A stretch of 64,000 bases of DNA from Echinarachnius parma (lineage: Eukaryota; Echinodermata; Echinoidea; Clypeasteroida; Echinarachniidae): contig JBAMJV010004365.1 of assembly GCA_037951105.1 (NCBI GenBank), positions 78,156 to 142,155 of the forward strand, in the 5' to 3' direction. A model generated the notes under the pieces. The model was given only the letters and a program-made list of their open reading frames with translations. It was not told the origin of the DNA and searched no databases. Below, one piece after another: positions 1 to 10,703 of this stretch. The stretch's first letter is position 1. Each line of letters begins with the position of its first letter. The translations under genes and the position numbers were made by a program.

Positions 1-515
1 ATGAGTGACAGTGTGATTGCGAATGCAAAAATGAGATGAAATTAAAGGGATACATGTAGTTTGGCAAAATTAACTGATTGGTCAAAATTATTTCTAGTGG
101 CCAAATAAAATTTCAGGTGGCCATTGGCACCTGAGCCACCACTAAGGTCTAAACACAAGCCCTGGACTTCCAAATGTAATTTTAGGGTATCACTTATTGT
201 AGTTTCAGGAGGAATTTGGGAATTTGACTGGGCAGAAGCCTATCTGAACATGTAAACAACTGGTCTATTTTTGCAATTAAAATATATAGGGCAGTACAGC
301 TTTGACACAGATCCATTGCAGTATACCAGTAACGGATCACTTTTTCTACTTAAACTTTTTGCCATGTTGCCCAGTCAGGCATGTTCAACTTTGAGTGGCT
401 CAAAACCTAAATCTGGTGGCCCAAACAAAGAAAATCAAACGGGGTCAGTAGAATTTAGAATCAATGAAATTTGGTGGTAAATGGTCTACCTGAGTAGACC
501 ATTTACTTTGTAGAT
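1..515. other. Intergenic, no gene seen
   Basis: No convincing coding sequence. At 478-505 a short perfect hairpin (AAATGGTCTAC, loop CTGA, GTAGACCATTT) is the only structure noted. The stretch ends at the left target-site duplication GTGCTTGG (516-523) of the transposon that follows. Confidence 0.5.
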
Positions 516-523
516 GTGCTTGG

Positions 524-2400
524 GGCAAAACTATACTTTAGTAGGCTTAAAGAATTTTGGTCGCTAACTTCAATTTTCGAACTGCCCAATAAATCTAACT
601 TATAGCCACTAAATCTAACCATACTCCATAGGATAGCCACTAAATCTGGGTTATAGCCACTAATGCACTTATCAATTGTATGACGCACCTAGCGACCCCC
701 GGGGATGGTGCGTCACTGGTCCTATGTGAGTCAGATTTCGGTTACCATGACGTACCCCCGTGTCAAAATTTTGACGGACCATTCAAATACATGACGGTAC
801 ATACGGTGACTTATGTGACGGACCATCTCTTGATTTTGACGAACCATGACGGTCAACTATCTTTTTCTACGCATGCGCACTATGCTTTCTGCACGCGAGC
901 ATGCATAGTGACGTGTGCATCATCACCACGCGCGCGTCTATGACGTGACGATCTTTGTTCTGGTTTAATATATTGTTTCATTCATCCCGATCCCCGCCGG
1001 AACTGCTTTTCTTTGCAATGAAACGGCGAGACAAATGCATTTTTTACTGTTCATTTCACGCATTTTTCGAATTCCAAGTAAGTTCATTTCAACTCCAATA
1101 TCATTACAAACATTTGCATAATAATGAATAATGTGTTTGATATAGTGGAACATTTCATGTGACATACAGATGGGAATTTAAATTGTTAAATCGATCGTCA
1201 TACATGTGTCGTCGCAAATGACATTGCAGCTGAAATTCAGGCATTATGCCGCTAGCTCGGGGCCGGGAGCGCGCTGCCGGTGTAGCGTAGATTGCACGCT
1301 AGCGCTGCCCGGCCCGCAGTTCCGGCAGTGCACGCAAATTGACACACAAGGGTAAACTGACAATGACGCACCCCTTTCGTCATGATATGACGGACCAAAA
1401 GTTGATTTGACGGTACATGCATAAAAAATGTTTTGGTAAATGACCCAACCATGACGCACCATCCCCGGGGGTCGCTAGGTGCGTCATACAATTGATAAGT
1501 GCATAAGTCTGACCTATACTAGCCACTAAATCTGACATACATGTATAGCCACTAAATCTGACGTATAGTATAGCCACTAAATCTGACCTATAGCCACCAA
1601 ATTTAGGGTTATACTTAGGGTTAGGGTTGAAGTTAGCGACCAAAATTCTCTAAGCCTACTAAAAGTATAGTTTTGCCTAACTCTAGTGAACGCTAGCATG
1701 GAGCCTAGCGTTCTAGGTCGGGCTGATAGTGCCCCCGAATTTATCATTTAATGTGAACGATAATTGTGCTTAAAATGATACATATGATACGGTACTTACC
1801 ACCGATTGGACGATACATATGTGATACAACTATGCCTATGGGGTGGATCAGAATGATGATTTTTTGCTCCATTCCGCATAAAAATGAGTGATTTATGCAG
1901 CTCATCGACTTCTTTCCGTGTCGTATCGCGACTTCTGAACGACAGATGATTGCGCTATACTATATAGTTTTCATCCAAGTCGCCCGCCAATTCCAAATAG
2001 ACGGCAGATCTGACGCGCGCGTTTAGTGGTCGTACGGACGTACGCGTCAGATCGATCTGTCGTTTACTTGGAATCGGCGGGCGACTTGAATGAAGACTAT
2101 AGCGCAATCATCGGTCGTTCAGAAGTCGCGATACGACAAAGAAAGAAGTCGATGAGCTGCATAAATCACTCATTTTTATGCGGAATGGAGCAAAAAAAAA
2201 ATCATCATTCTGATCCACCCCATAGGCATAGTTGTATCACATATGTATCGTCTAATCGGTGGTAAGTACCGTATCATATGTATCATTTTAAGCACAATTA
2301 TCGTGCACATAAAATGATAAATTCGGGGGCACTATCAAGTATCAGCACGACCTAGAACGCTAGCGCTCCGCGCTAGCGTTCACTAGAGTTAAGTTTTGCC
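524..2400. mobile_element. TIR DNA transposon with 8-bp TSD, hAT-like, non-autonomous
   Basis: Left end begins GGCAAAACTATACTTT at 524 and the right end finishes as its inverse complement at 2400, once the nested insertion at 1678-2391 is removed. The inverted arms are long (about 524-720 and 1450-1677) and include a second conserved pair, CCCCGGGG flanked by TGACGCACC. The element is flanked by GTGCTTGG at 516-523 and 2401-2408, an 8-bp direct repeat typical of hAT-type insertion. Arms contain short repeats of 'AGCCACTAAATCTGAC'. The original length without the insertion is about 1.15 kb and no transposase is encoded. Assignment to hAT rests on the target-site length only. Confidence 0.7.
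1678..2391. mobile_element. 714-bp near-perfect foldback element with 9-bp TSD (MULE-like)
   Basis: A palindrome centred near 2025-2040 with arms of about 340 bp. It starts TAACTCTAGTGAACGCTAGC and ends with the inverse complement. It is flanked by AGTTTTGCC at 1669-1677 and 2392-2400, a perfect 9-bp direct repeat, the size made by Mutator-like transposases. The target was the last 9 bp of the older element at 524-2400. Arms differ at only scattered positions, so the insertion looks young. The open frames across it are shadows of the palindrome. Family assignment is inference from the TSD. Confidence 0.8.
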
Positions 2401-2433
2401 GTGCTTGGCCCCACTTCCACGCACGCGTTCATG

Positions 2434-2480
2434 TAACTCAGGTGAGCGCTACCGCTCCGCGGTAGCGCTCACCTGAGTTA
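2434..2480. mobile_element. 47-bp palindromic mini-element with 9-bp TSD
   Basis: Two 22-bp perfect arms (TAACTCAGGTGAGCGCTACC and onward) separated by a three-base loop TCC. Flanked by GCGTTCATG at 2425-2433 and 2481-2489, a perfect 9-bp direct repeat. The arm sequence resembles the end of the 714-bp foldback 43 bp upstream (TAACTC, then GTGA, then CGCTA), which also has a 9-bp TSD. The parsimonious reading is an element reduced to little more than its terminal inverted repeats that moved by the same transposase. Confidence 0.7.
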
Positions 2481-2489
2481 GCGTTCATG

Positions 2490-3936
2490 GACATGGGTCA
2501 TGGTCAATCAAGGAACAAAGCCAGGAATTGGTCACGCCTGCCTGATCTCACATCATCCCCTTTTTTTAGTTTTTAAAGTTTTAGGCTAGCTCAAATTATT
2601 TTCTAATGACCCCACATTGGGCTTATGATGGCCTAGTATCAATCATGCCTTGTTGGGTGGAACTCCCTTGATCATTGTTCATTGGCTTTGCCTTTGGCTA
2701 TAGTCTATAGACTATTGGGCTAGGCCACATCTACAAAGTAAATGGTTCACTCAGTTTCAGGGCCAGGCTTTAGCCTTGAATTAAATATGTGAAAATTAGT
2801 TTAGTATATAACTTAAAATAAACAGACTTACCTCAGGAGTACGGAGTCAGGCTAGGCTCAGGCACATAACATGCCATTGCCAATTAATATCGGGATCGGG
2901 ACTGTCCGTCGTCAGCATGGCTGATCTAGATTTTAGCTCTGCATGCGCCATCATGATCAGATCAGGTCTCAAATATTTGTTATTCTTTCTTAGCTTATTC
3001 TAGCTCTCGAGAAGTACCCTTTTTTAACAATTATGTCGCACTGTATCTAAATGTCAGATTGGTAATTCTCGCTCACTTCCATGTAATCAAGTCAGCTGTA
3101 AATTGTACAGAACTATCTAATAGCAGATATCGTACACGATAAATGACTTGTAGTTTAATAATTCGAATTCATATACACGTGGGTACCCCCAACCGGTACC
3201 CCGTGCACGATATACCAAATTAAACAGTAGCACTGCACTACGGACGTGCGTAACTACTACACACGCATCAGATTCAGATCTATACCATCTCTCTTCGCTG
3301 TTACTGCGCCCGGGAGTCCTGGCGCGGACTAGTCAGCCGGCTGGCCGGCTAATAAGCCGCTAAGAGCTGCTGCACGCACACGTACGTACACACAAAACAC
3401 AATGCACACGTGCATTAATGTTGACCACGCCCACTACGCTAATTTTCCCGCGAGTAGGGGAAGAATTCTGTTTAGAAATATCGCGTGGGAACCAAGAGAT
3501 TTGTGGTTGGCGTAAATCTAATACTTTTATATAAAAGTCCAAGTGATGTCCTTTCGCATCCCGCCTTGTATTTTTTTTTTAAAGGTCAATATAAATGTAA
3601 ATTTTTAGGGTGAAAGTGGGTCTATAAGAGTCTTTAACACGTGAGTCTATGGACGGTCTGTCAAAAAATCGCCCAAAATCGTGACTTCTGTGGGAACTCT
3701 GTGTGATGAAGTATAAATTAAGCGAACTGCATAATTAGATAGTTTGTCAAATTTGTATGACCGCCCCGTCTTGTATTTTTTCATTTAAAGTAGTTTTCAT
3801 ACTTTAAAAAGTGAAATGTTATGGCGTTTGTACACGCGTCTATGGGAAATAATGGAGACTAAACGCGGTTCTACCGAGTGAGGGCGTTTGAAACGATACT
3901 AATCGATACCAACTTTCGTGTCTTACATTTCTGGAC
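2490..3936. other. Intergenic, no gene recognised
   Basis: Unique-looking sequence with short GC-rich pockets (3290-3440) and two similar segments near 3560 and 3765 that both contain CTTGTATTTTT followed by TTTAAAG. No open frame with family resemblance was found. Confidence 0.5.
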
Positions 3937-4425
3937 TTGAGAAATTTTGTGGTCATTAAGGAGAACAAATTAAGACAATTTAACTTTAAAGTAATTTATA
4001 ATTTGATTGCAGTAAAAAGAAAATTATTTCTGTGGAAACTTAGTGATAGTGATACATGTGAAACTTGTCACTGTCGAGAAGATTTATATCATGCATTATT
4101 GGAATGTAAAATGAATGAAATATTTTTTAGAAATTTTACGCAAATGGTAAAATATGTTTATAATGTAAATGTAGAAATAAATGTATTCACATTATTGAAA
4201 ATAAATGTAGAAGACAAGATTAATGATATTCTAACTATAGCTTTTTGGAGCATATATAAAATGATAGTTATCAGAAATCAATCAGGAAAAGATGAAAGAA
4301 GAACAAAATTATGGTTTACTTTCTTAAATGAGGTTCACGCCCGCATACAAATTAATGATTATTTGCATAAAGAAAACAAAAAAAAATTGTATTATTTACC
4401 ATTGATGATTAAAACATATTTGTAA
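3937..4425 (+). pseudogene. 3' end of a LINE ORF2 (zinc-knuckle tail), truncated
   Basis: A 162-residue open frame that has only the C-terminal tail of a non-LTR retrotransposon polymerase. Residues near 42-58 form a C-x2-C-x7-H-x4-C knuckle (CETC ... H ... C), as in the zf-RVT region that follows the reverse transcriptase of L1/Tx1-type elements, preceded by the usual basic helix-rich segment. The reverse transcriptase and endonuclease domains are absent upstream, so this is a 5'-truncated copy. An A-rich tail (GAAAGAAAAAAATAAAAAATAAA, split around 4520-4540) follows, as expected for target-primed insertion. The related fragment at 24056-24478 is from the same broad group. Confidence 0.65.
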
Positions 4426-4540
4426 TGTTTAAATTGATGTAAAAGAGAAAATGATTGAAACATGATTTGTTAAACTGTATGGAACTTGAAGTGAAATCAA
4501 TAAATGCCTGGAAAGGTGAAAGAAAAAAATAAAAAATAAA

Positions 4541-4640
4541 CACAGCGTTCAATCCAGTTGATAAAAAACACCTCAAATCAGTATTATCATTATATCCTCT
4601 TATTAATTACGTCTTAGATTATATAATATAAATCGTATGG
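4541..4640. repeat. 100-bp direct repeat, second copy at 6268-6375
   Basis: The stretch beginning CACAGCGTTCAATCCAGT recurs nearly unchanged at about 6268-6375. The two copies bracket the foldback element at 4711-5710 and the MITE at 5728-6256. Confidence 0.7.
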
Positions 4641-4710
4641 TACATAGTTCACATTTGTTAATTGTTATTTGTACAGAATAAAACGCATCACTTGTGTAAC
4701 ATGTTTTCAT

Positions 4711-5710
4711 ATACTACAGAGTGAGTCAGAAAAAAATGTCCCATCTTTTAAAAGTTGTCTTGTTTGAAGTATGAACATTTAATAATGGATTTTATGATAT
4801 GTCTTGGTAGAGTTATCCTTCCAGCATATCTCGGTACCCTTTTCATTTAAATCTCTGCACGCATGACTGAACATCAGACAATCTTTAGAAGACTGCAAAA
4901 TCACACTTGCGCCAAGTGGCTGGGTGAGGAATAAAACAAATTGTGAAAGAATTAATAACGTTTACTGCTGGGACATCGAACATAACCCTTGCAAAAACTT
5001 ATGTTACACTCTAAGTTTGTGCATACTTGATGACCAAAAAATATCTCTGTTGCGGGGTGAACTGAGGACGAACCATACTTCCAGTACTTGTCCTACTCAA
5101 ACAGGTTTTAACATAATTAACTGCTGCCAAATCAGGCAAGCCCTTTGGCAAGTACAGCACAAGCACAGATATCCATTGTAAATTGCCATTGTTAGTAAAC
5201 ACATAAACGAGATTCATTTGTTGTTGTTATTGTACCAACGTAATTATTTAGATAGCACATTAGATTTAATAAAGTGCACTTGATGACGATGGTGGTGGTG
5301 AATGTGTTAGTGGAAAGATTGTCAGGGAACTGCCGCTTAAATATTTAGCGATCTTAAAAATCAATGCTTAATCAGAAAAGGGAAATGTTAACACTGCATT
5401 ATGAAACAATATTACTGTGCGTGTGTGTGTGGGTGTGTGAGAGTTTGTTTATGTCTGTCTGTCTGACTGTCTTTGTTCAAAACAGTTTTATTCCTCACCC
5501 AACCACTTGGCGCAAGTGAGATTTTGCAGTCTTTTCCAGATTGTCTTGTGTTCAGTCATGCGTGCAGATATTTAAATGAAAAGGGTACCGAAATATGCTG
5601 GGAGGATTACTTTACCAAAACATATCATGAAACCCATGATTAAATGTTCATACTTCAAACAAGACAACTTTTAAAAGATGGGACATTTTTTCTCACTCAC
5701 TCTGTAGTAT
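4711..5710. mobile_element. 1.0-kb TIR transposon with about 225-bp arms
   Basis: Starts ATACTACAGAGTGAGTCAGA and ends with the inverse complement at 5710. Arms 4711-4940 and 5490-5710 match over their full length with scattered mismatches. The 550-bp interior holds no transposase. It contains a GTGTGTGTGT run near 5420. Ends are compatible with a TA-type target. Family not assigned. Confidence 0.75.
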
Positions 5711-5727
5711 AAATACGAACATGTACA

Positions 5728-6256
5728 GTAGTACAGTTTTGGTAAGGCTGAACTTTAGTAACCAAAACCTGCACAGTAACATTACAAACTAATAGTTATA
5801 ACTCCAATATGCTTGAAAGGTATACAACATTACAAACAACTAAGTAAAAAGCATGTTATCATTAAAAAAAGAGCCACTAAAACACAAGAGGGCGCTTTCT
5901 AAAAAGGCATTGGTTTCAACCATTTTTCATACAAAATTATGCATGTGATGTTTTGTTGAAATGATGATTAAATCGATAAATCATCAACAACTAGGCCTAT
6001 TTAAAAACCACTTTTGAAAATTTTTGAAAAAGTGTAAGCATTTTTTTTTTATCATCGAATAAATTTGGGGCCCAAAATGTATTACGATCGGATATATTTA
6101 TTGATATTTCAGCCATTTCTGAACCGATTTTGACCAAATAAAGTTTATTCTGCCATTAAAATTGCATGTTCTTTCAAATTCAACATTCAGTTTTTCATTA
6201 CCTCACAAACAAATTGTGTTGTGCAGCGCCCTCTCTACCAAAATTGAACTACCCCT
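5728..6256. mobile_element. TTAA MITE, family R (left end worn)
   Basis: Right end CTACCCCT followed by TTAA (6257-6260), with the characteristic interior: 'GAGGGCGCTTTCT', the TGATGTTTTGTTGAAAT block and 'GCGCCCTCT' near the right end. The left end near 5728 is degraded. A 4-bp TTAA target and AGGG-type ends suggest mobilisation by a piggyBac-type or Kolobok-type transposase. Confidence 0.7.
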
Positions 6257-6439
6257 TTAATAACATCATAAACACAGCGTTCAATCCAGTCGATAAAAAA
6301 ACACCTCAAATCAGTATTCATTAAATCATTATATCCTCTTATTAATTACGTCTTAGATAATCTACTATAATATAAGACGTTTTTGTTTGTAGGATTTACG
6401 TTTAAGCCCAGGATTCTTCCAATGGCTGAGCGATGTATC

Positions 6440-6670
6440 TCGATAATGTTATATATCAGATATCCAGGTATACTCTGTTTACATTCAAAAGATTTCTCAC
6501 AAATTTAGTATCTCCTTGGGCCAAGTGCTTGGTTATATCATCAATTTTTTCAAATCCAGGTGTTTATAGTCAGTATTTCATTTGGCCTGTTGCTGCATGA
6601 AATCAGTCTGATCACCCCCGGTTCTTTCTTCTTCTTGATGATGTTCTTTCCATTATCTATTATTATCTAA
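6440..6670 (-). pseudogene. Decayed copy of the repeat-protein exon
   Basis: Read on the minus strand this matches the segment at about 9390-9540 of the gene at 10587-9229 (linker plus repeat), but frameshifts and stops break it. An inverted copy of the array spacer follows at about 6670-6850, so the left edge of the locus has been rearranged. Confidence 0.6.
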
Positions 6671-7410
6671 CCTATACCGTATGTCCCCCAAAACATTACA
6701 ATCGGACTTTCGGCAACGATAACTTTAAAGATTGCAGGTCAATCATAATGCTATTTCAGGGTATGACACTATAACTTATTACCTACATCTTGCAGAAAAC
6801 CCTATTCGATTTGATTCATTGGTCATGGAGAATGGGGATTTTTGTGATTAAGTGTCATGGGTCCGTTTTCTTCAAAGTTTGACACTTTGATGCTCTTGGC
6901 ACCCACATGAATGGAAATATTTTGCTCACAATCGTCAGCTCAACTAACAAATTAGTTCAAATTCTGTGCATACCTCAATGGTGTGTACTCGTGTGAGGTT
7001 TCGTTGTTGAAAGATGTATTGATCTCTCAGAAAAGGAAAAGATAAGGAAAGCCATAAAGGAGGAAGAGTTAATGATTTAATTTTTCTCTGTACTCATTCA
7101 GTTTCACACCTTACCAATGTTTGCAAAACTTAGATATATGATTCCATTTCACTTCATTTCATTCAGTATTGATTTCGTTAGTTGAAAATGCAGGAAACAA
7201 TCAGTCACTTTTTTGTGTGAGAACAAGGCGTGAACACAATGGACAACGCGTCTTAAACCTGGAGGGAAGGGACATCTGACATGATTTACCAAGATCCCCA
7301 TTCTCCATGACCACTGAAGCAAATCGAATATGGTTTTCTGCAAGATGTAGGTAATAAGTTATAGTTTCATACTCTAAAATAGCATTATGAATGATCTACT
7401 ATCTTTAAAG

Positions 7411-7577
7411 TTATCGTTGCAGAAAGTCCGATTGTAATTTTTTTGGGGACATATGGTATAGCTCGAAGACCATATCTATCATATATTTAGATGCTCTCCC
7501 TGCCTTCAAAAGGTTTCTCACATATTCATTATCTCCTCTGGCCAAGTGATTGTTTACATCATCAACCTGGTCATCTG
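7411..7577 (-). other. Downstream copy 4 of the C-terminal repeat exon
   Basis: The minus strand encodes the motif HLARGDNEYVRNLLKA and the native stop. The frame is open. An AG just upstream (AAACAG) could act as an acceptor for a phase-1 donor. Confidence 0.6.
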
Positions 7578-7868
7578 TTTGCAAAACTTAGATATATGAT
7601 TCCATTTCGCTTCATTTCATTCAGTATTGATTTCGTTAGTTGAAAATGCAGGAAACAAGCAGTAACTTTTTTGTGTGAGAACAAGGCGTGAACACAATGG
7701 ACAACGCGTCTTAAACCTGGAGGGAAGGGACATCTGACATGATTTACCAAGATCCCGATTCTCCATGACCACTGCAGCAAATCGAATATGGTTTTCTGCA
7801 AGATGTAGGTAATAAGTTATAGTTTCATACTCTAAAATAGCGTTATGATTGATCTACTATCTTTAAAG

Positions 7869-8035
7869 TTATCGTTGCAGAAAGTCCGATTGTAATTTTT
7901 TTTGGGACATATGGTATAGCTCGAAGACCATATCTATCATATATTTAGATGCTCTCCCTGCCTTCAAAAGGTTTCTCACATATTCATTATCTCCTCTGGC
8001 CAAGTGATTGTTTACATCATCAACCTGGTCATCTG
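7869..8035 (-). other. Downstream copy 3 of the C-terminal repeat exon
   Basis: Same unit as the copy at 7411-7577, ending at the same TAA. No disabling change noticed. Confidence 0.6.
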
Positions 8036-8326
8036 TTTGCAAAACTTAGATATATGATTCCATTTCGCTTCATTTCATTCAGTATTGATTTCGTTAGTTG
8101 AAAATGCAGGAAACAGTCAGTCACTTTTTTGTGTGAGAACAAGGCGTGAACACAATGGGCAACGCGTCTTAAACCTGGAGGGAAGGGACATCTGACATGA
8201 TTTACCAAGATCCCCATTCTCCATGACCACTGAAGCAAATCGAATATGGTTTTCTGCAAGATGTAGGTAATAAGTTATAGTTTCATACTCTAAAATAACA
8301 TTATGATTGATCTACTATCTTTAAAG

Positions 8327-8493
8327 TTATCGTTGCAGAAAGTCCGATTGTAATTTTTGTTGGGACATATGGTATAGCTCGAAGACCATATCTATCATAT
8401 ATTTAGATGCTCTCCCTGCCTTCAAAATGTTTCTCACATATTCATTATCTCCTCTGGCCAAGTGATTGTTTACATCATCAACCTGGTCATCTG
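8327..8493 (-). other. Downstream copy 2 of the C-terminal repeat exon
   Basis: Open frame with a small substitution near the end (MSQQKLQ in place of MSQKKLQ). Ends at the same stop. Confidence 0.6.
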
Positions 8494-8777
8494 TTTGCAA
8501 AACTTAGATATATGATTCCATTTCGCTTCATTTCATTCAGTATTGATTTCGTTAGTTGAAAATGCAGGAAACAATCAGTCACTTTTTTGTGTGAGAACAA
8601 GGCGTGAACACAATGGACAACGCGTCTTAAACCTGGAGGGAAGGGACATCTGACATGATTTACCAAGATCTCCATGACCACTGAAGCAAATCGAATATGG
8701 TTTTCTGCAAGATGTAGGTAATAAGTTATAGTTTCATACTCTAAAATAGCATTATGAATGATCTACTATCTTTAAAG

Positions 8778-8944
8778 TTATCGTTACAGAAAGTCCGATT
8801 GTAATTTTTTTGGGGACATATGGTATAGCTCGAAGACCATATCTATCATATATTTAGATGCTCTCCCTGCCTTCAAAAGGTTTCTCACATATTCATTATC
8901 TCCTCTGGCCAAGTGATTGTTTACATCATCAACCTGGTCATCTG
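8778..8944 (-). other. Downstream copy 1 of the C-terminal repeat exon
   Basis: Nearest copy to the main exon. One base change (GTTACAG for GTTGCAG) sits just inside the stop region. Confidence 0.6.
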
Positions 8945-9228
8945 TTTGCAAAACTTAGATATATGATTCCATTTCGCTTCATTTCATTCAGTATTGATTT
9001 CGTTAGTTGAAAATGCAGGAAACAATCAGTCACTTTTTTGTGTGAGAACAAGGCGTGAACACAATGGACAACGCGTCTTAAACCTGGAGGGAAGGGACAT
9101 CTGACATGATTTACCAAGATCTCCATGACCACTGAAGCAAATCGAATATGGTTTTCTGCAAGATGTAGGTAATTAGTTATAGTTTCATACTCTAAAATAA
9201 CATTATGATTGATCTACTATCTTTAAAG

Positions 9229-10587
9229 TTATCGTTGCAGAAAGTCCGATTGTAATTTTTTTTGGGACATATGGTATAGCTCGAAGACCATATCTATCAT
9301 ATCTTTAGATGCTCTCTCTGCCTTCAAAAGGTTTCTCACATATTCATTATCTCCTCTGGCCAAGTGATTGTTTACATCATCAACCTGGTCATCTGATGCT
9401 CCATTTCGTTTCAAGAAATTTCTCAAATACGGGTATATATTTATAGAGTCAGTATTTCCTTTGGCCTGTTGCTGTATGAAACTAGTCTGATCACCAGATT
9501 CTTTCTTCGTCTCGATGATATTCTGTCCATAATCTCCCGAGTAACCTAGCTTGATGACTTCATCCATTATATCGTCAGATACTCCTTTTGTCTTCAAGAT
9601 TCGTTTCACATAGTCAGTATCCCCTTGTGCCATGTGCTTGGTTATATCATCAACCAGGCCATTTGGTGCCCCCTGTTGTTTCAAGAATATTTTCATATCC
9701 CAGTAGTCATTGTTTCCTTTGGCTTGTATTCTATCATCATTGGTGGGGATCGTGGCAGTCTGAATACCCGATTGTTTCTCGGTTTCAACGATATTGTTCC
9801 CATTGTCTGAATTTCCCGTGGAACCCATCTTCATGATTTGATCTATCTGATCCTGATCTACTCGTATGCGCTTCAAGGTGTTTTCCACGATGTCGGCATC
9901 TCCTTGGGCGAAATGCTGGATGATATCATCAATAATATGTTCCGGTACGCGCTTTTTCCACAGTAATTGTTTCAAGTACATGAAGTCAGGTGCTCCTTGT
10001 GTCTGTTGTTTGATGCTTGTACTCACGTGACCCTCAGCATCCGTCTCTGCCCTCGCCGCGTTGTCCCCGCCGTCGATACGTGCTTGCCCTGGTTGCTGCA
10101 GCGTGAGTTTGGCCAACTGATCTCCGGATATACCTCTTGCCTTCAGGACATTTTTCACAAAGTCAGTATCTCCTTGAGCCATCTTCTTGACGAGCATGGT
10201 AATCTGGCTTTTGGATGCTCCTTTTGCCCTCAAGACGTCTTTGAAATTGTCCATATTTCCTGGAGATCGTAGCTCGTTGAGTTGACCCCTCTGTGTACCA
10301 ACTGCATCGTTGGATCCCTGCGAACTTCCATACTCGTTTCTTGGCATGGCGTTCGAACGATTTGGTGTGTGGTAGTCCTGGAGTTCGCCCACTGTGTTCC
10401 TCTGTGAGAATCGAGAAAATGCGCCGTTCTCAACGTCCGACGTCTGCATCGCGGTACCGTGTTCTCCTGTCACCGTGTAATATTCGAAGAGGATGGTGGC
10501 TGATATGCCAATAATGAAGATGATCAGGCATTGTATTACCGGTAGCTGTAATAAAAAGGAACACCAAGAATTAAAATTAATGTACAC
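9229..10587 (-). CDS. Putative type II membrane protein with four ~91-residue repeats
   Basis: No known family recognised. A 452-residue open frame with one hydrophobic segment at residues 15-37 (rich in I, L and F), then a Ser/Asn/Gln-rich linker to about 110, then four repeats. Each repeat has two helical halves joined by a signature A-[QR]-G-D at residues 137-140, 227-230, 320-323 and 410-413. The consensus of the half-units is roughly [FV]LK-x2-G[AV]-x4-[VI][DM]D[IV]. Linkers carry a recurring NI[IV]ET-[EK]-K motif. Topology suggests a short cytoplasmic tail, signal anchor and exported repeat region. The initiating Met is uncertain. A good acceptor (CTTTTTATTACAG) ends at 10546, in phase before residue 15, so residues 1-14 may be intron and an upstream exon may supply the true start. 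It may be the N-terminal or stem part of a larger protein whose later exons are not in view. Expression is unproven. Confidence 0.6.
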   Translation of the reverse strand: MYINFNSWCSFLLQLPVIQCLIIFIIGISATILFEYYTVTGEHGTAMQTSDVENGAFSRFSQRNTVGELQDYHTPNRSNAMPRNEYGSSQGSNDAVGTQRGQLNELRSPGNMDNFKDVLRAKGASKSQITMLVKKMAQGDTDFVKNVLKARGISGDQLAKLTLQQPGQARIDGGDNAARAETDAEGHVSTSIKQQTQGAPDFMYLKQLLWKKRVPEHIIDDIIQHFAQGDADIVENTLKRIRVDQDQIDQIMKMGSTGNSDNGNNIVETEKQSGIQTATIPTNDDRIQAKGNNDYWDMKIFLKQQGAPNGLVDDITKHMAQGDTDYVKRILKTKGVSDDIMDEVIKLGYSGDYGQNIIETKKESGDQTSFIQQQAKGNTDSINIYPYLRNFLKRNGASDDQVDDVNNHLARGDNEYVRNLLKAERASKDMIDMVFELYHMSQKKLQSDFLQR

Positions 10588-10703
10588 ACTTACTGTACAT
10601 ACATGTTTATATTATGTAATATCGATACATTTACATGTGGGTATGAAACACTTTTTTAAAATAATAAATACAATATTGAATAAGATATAATTTTGTACTT
10701 ATT

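Larger units (their letters stand above)
7119..9398. repeat. Tandem array of 451-459 bp units carrying C-terminal exon copies
   Basis: Five spacers of about 285-292 bp start with TTTGCAAAAC at 7119, 7578, 8036, 8494 and 8945. Each is followed by about 167 bp that on the minus strand encode the last repeat of the gene at 10587-9229. Periods are 459, 458, 458 and 451 bp. Copies are very similar. The 451-bp unit lacks seven bases near 'AAGATC(CCCATTC)TCC'. The recurring 64-76 residue minus-strand frames in the spacers are by-products of the duplication and show no independent sign of coding. Confidence 0.9.

Noticed and set aside
1609..1634. TTAGGG-like words suggesting an internal telomere
   Set aside because: Only two or three units, within a transposon arm. 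A similar single stretch near 12495 is also too short.
2026..2265. 79-residue frame in the 714-bp palindrome
   Set aside because: Falls in an arm of a foldback element whose two arms mirror each other.
7149..9132. Five similar minus-strand frames of 64-76 residues in the array
   Set aside because: They lie in the spacer part of recent tandem copies; repetition alone explains their similarity. No start context, signal peptide or family resemblance.
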